From: Clostridiaceae bacterium
Lineage (GTDB): Bacteria; Bacillota; Clostridia; Acetivibrionales; DTU013
DNA: 7,704 nucleotides
Assembly: GCA_012799845.1 (NCBI GenBank)
Contig: JAAZKL010000117.1
Span: 1-7,704 of the forward strand
Direction of reading: 5' to 3'
Shown: positions 6,692-7,704 of the stretch, in pieces
How positions within the stretch are numbered: the first letter of the stretch is position 1
How the letters are laid out: each line of letters starts with the position of its first letter
Notes under the pieces: generated by a model
Database searches by the model: none
What the model saw: only the letters and a program-made list of their open reading frames with translations
What the model was told of the DNA's origin: nothing
Translations under genes and position numbers: made by a program

Positions 6692-7501
6692 TCACAAACG
6701 CAGGTCCCTCTTTTTATAAATCCTGTAGGAAGCGAAAAAGCAGATGAGTACAGTCGATATGCCGATCAGCCATTCTTCGCCGCGGATCCCTTCAGTCATC
6801 AGCTTTTGTGCTTTGATCCAATCCAGCGGCGAAAAATAAGTCAGAAATCCCAGGTCATCGTTTACCACGCCGATGATCCCCATGATGAATGTGCCGAATA
6901 CGATTGCGGCGGCAATGCCGGAAGAACCCCTGCTGCTCCTGAGCAGGGAGGAGAACAGGATTCCAAGGCTCATGAAAACCACTCCGACATACAGAGCGGA
7001 GCCGTAGAATATTCCAACTTCCTTTATGCTTTCCATGATGCCGCACTCACTGAAAGAAACATACCCGACGACCGTCACAACGCTGAGCACAACGAGCATG
7101 GCGAGAAATGAAAGGAAGTTCGACAGTGATTTCTGCAGGAATACGGCATCCCGTGATACCGGCTTGCTGTACAGGAACTCAATGGTACCGTCCGTTTCTT
7201 CCTTTATAAGCGAGTTTACTGCGGCCAGCGCAGCATACATCATGACAGCCAGCATCATATACTGGAATACATATCCGAAGTAATTCGTTATCAGCGAAAA
7301 GTCCATAAATTCGCTTAATCCCAGGATTTCCAGCAGCGCCGGATCCACACCTTCCAATTTCGCACCGGCAAGTCTTTTCATGGATTCCGACTGCATGGAC
7401 GGGAAGAAGGCAAGGAGCATGAATACCGGGATACAAAGGGCAACAGTCCATTTAAGGGTGCTTTTCCATGTATTTCTCAGTTCCAGTTGAAATACTTTCA
7501 T
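6692..7501 (-). CDS. ABC-2 type transporter permease
   Basis: A 269-residue integral membrane protein with about six hydrophobic helices (roughly residues 17-34, 72-96, 121-144, 155-178, 186-206 and 240-258). The segment after the second helix, EETDGTIEFLYSKPVSR, is typical of ABC-2 permeases, where a cytoplasmic loop with E..GT.E.L...P.SR contacts the ATPase. A cytoplasmic N-terminus (MKVFQLELRNTWKST) and a basic C-terminus (YKKRDLRL) also fit the family. A GGAGG ribosome-binding site lies 7 bases upstream, within the end of the ATPase gene, and start and stop overlap as ATGA. It would form the membrane channel of an exporter with the upstream ATPase. The substrate cannot be inferred. No terminator follows, so some read-through into the peptidase gene is possible. 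Confidence 0.9.
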   Translation of the reverse strand: MKVFQLELRNTWKSTLKWTVALCIPVFMLLAFFPSMQSESMKRLAGAKLEGVDPALLEILGLSEFMDFSLITNYFGYVFQYMMLAVMMYAALAAVNSLIKEETDGTIEFLYSKPVSRDAVFLQKSLSNFLSFLAMLVVLSVVTVVGYVSFSECGIMESIKEVGIFYGSALYVGVVFMSLGILFSSLLRSSRGSSGIAAAIVFGTFIMGIIGVVNDDLGFLTYFSPLDWIKAQKLMTEGIRGEEWLIGISTVLICFFASYRIYKKRDLRL

Positions 7502-7704
7502 TGCTGATCCTCCAATCCGTAGAGATCCATGAAGCGTTCCTCAAGGCTCTCGTTATTGACCGTAAAATCGTCCGGACCAGCGTCCTGTATCAGTTTGAGC
7601 AGCAGAGCGCTGCCGCTCGTGAAGCGGTATGTGCGTTTTGCTCCGTCCTGCCCCAGGAGCTGCATTGAAGGATGGTCTATGTCCTTGCCTCCGGTAATCG
7701 TAAC
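7498..7704 (-). CDS. ABC transporter ATP-binding protein, C-terminal fragment (5' end outside window)
   Basis: The frame is open from the window edge to a TGA at 7500-7498, giving 68 residues. No Walker or signature motif is included because only the C-terminus lies in the window. The end, SLEERFMDLYG, matches the common ending of ABC-2 exporter ATPases (SLEE.F...Y), and the fragment before it (TYRF, then a short helix and acidic linker) fits their small C-terminal domain. The assignment rests mainly on this ending and on the 4-base ATGA overlap with the ABC-2 permease, the standard order for a two-gene exporter. Confidence 0.8.
   Translation of the reverse strand, partial: VTITGGKDIDHPSMQLLGQDGAKRTYRFTSGSALLLKLIQDAGPDDFTVNNESLEERFMDLYGLEDQQ

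Overview
The window reads as part of a chromosome from a Gram-positive Bacillota, most likely a clostridial-type anaerobe. Three things suggest this: strong AGGAGG-type ribosome-binding sites in front of nearly every gene, a secreted peptidase ending in S-layer-homology (SLH) motifs, and a eukaryotic-type Ser/Thr kinase with a single membrane anchor. This is an inference from content; no rRNA or taxon-specific marker is present. All supported genes lie on the minus strand, so transcription runs from high to low coordinates. No tRNA, rRNA, CRISPR array, insertion sequence or attachment site was seen.

Layout in transcription order. (1) 7704-6692: the 3' end of an ABC transporter ATPase, overlapping by 4 bases (ATGA) an ABC-2-type permease of 269 residues. 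(2) 6691-6574: a short intergenic region with a good candidate promoter and two small inverted repeats. (3) 6573-3157: a 1138-residue secreted M16C (PreP/insulinase-like) zinc metallopeptidase with a signal peptide, an intact inverted zinc motif and a C-terminal SLH-like region. (4) 3148-3081: a perfect hairpin and a clear rho-independent terminator. (5) 3056-2925: promoter and leader for the next operon. (6) 2924-543: a 793-residue membrane Ser/Thr kinase with extracytoplasmic TPRs. (7) 527-372: a 51-residue single-pass membrane protein. (8) 375-1: the N-terminal part of a membrane-anchored TPR protein that runs off the window.

The last three genes form one tight operon: a 15-base gap holding a ribosome-binding site that overlaps the kinase stop codon, then an ATGA overlap. 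Predicted topologies fit together. The kinase domain is cytoplasmic, while the kinase TPRs and the separate TPR protein both face outward. The module therefore looks like a surface-sensing or envelope-assembly signalling unit, although its target cannot be read from the window.

The most unusual feature is inside the kinase. Between the APE-like motif and helix F there is an insertion of about 140 residues, rich in Gly and Asp/Glu, carrying seven Thr-x-x-Leu motifs (mostly TEIL/TELL) at a spacing of 8-10 residues. These match the phospho-Thr/+3 aliphatic signature recognised by some FHA domains. The kinase may therefore carry its own multivalent phospho-docking array. This is a hypothesis built on a directly visible repeat.
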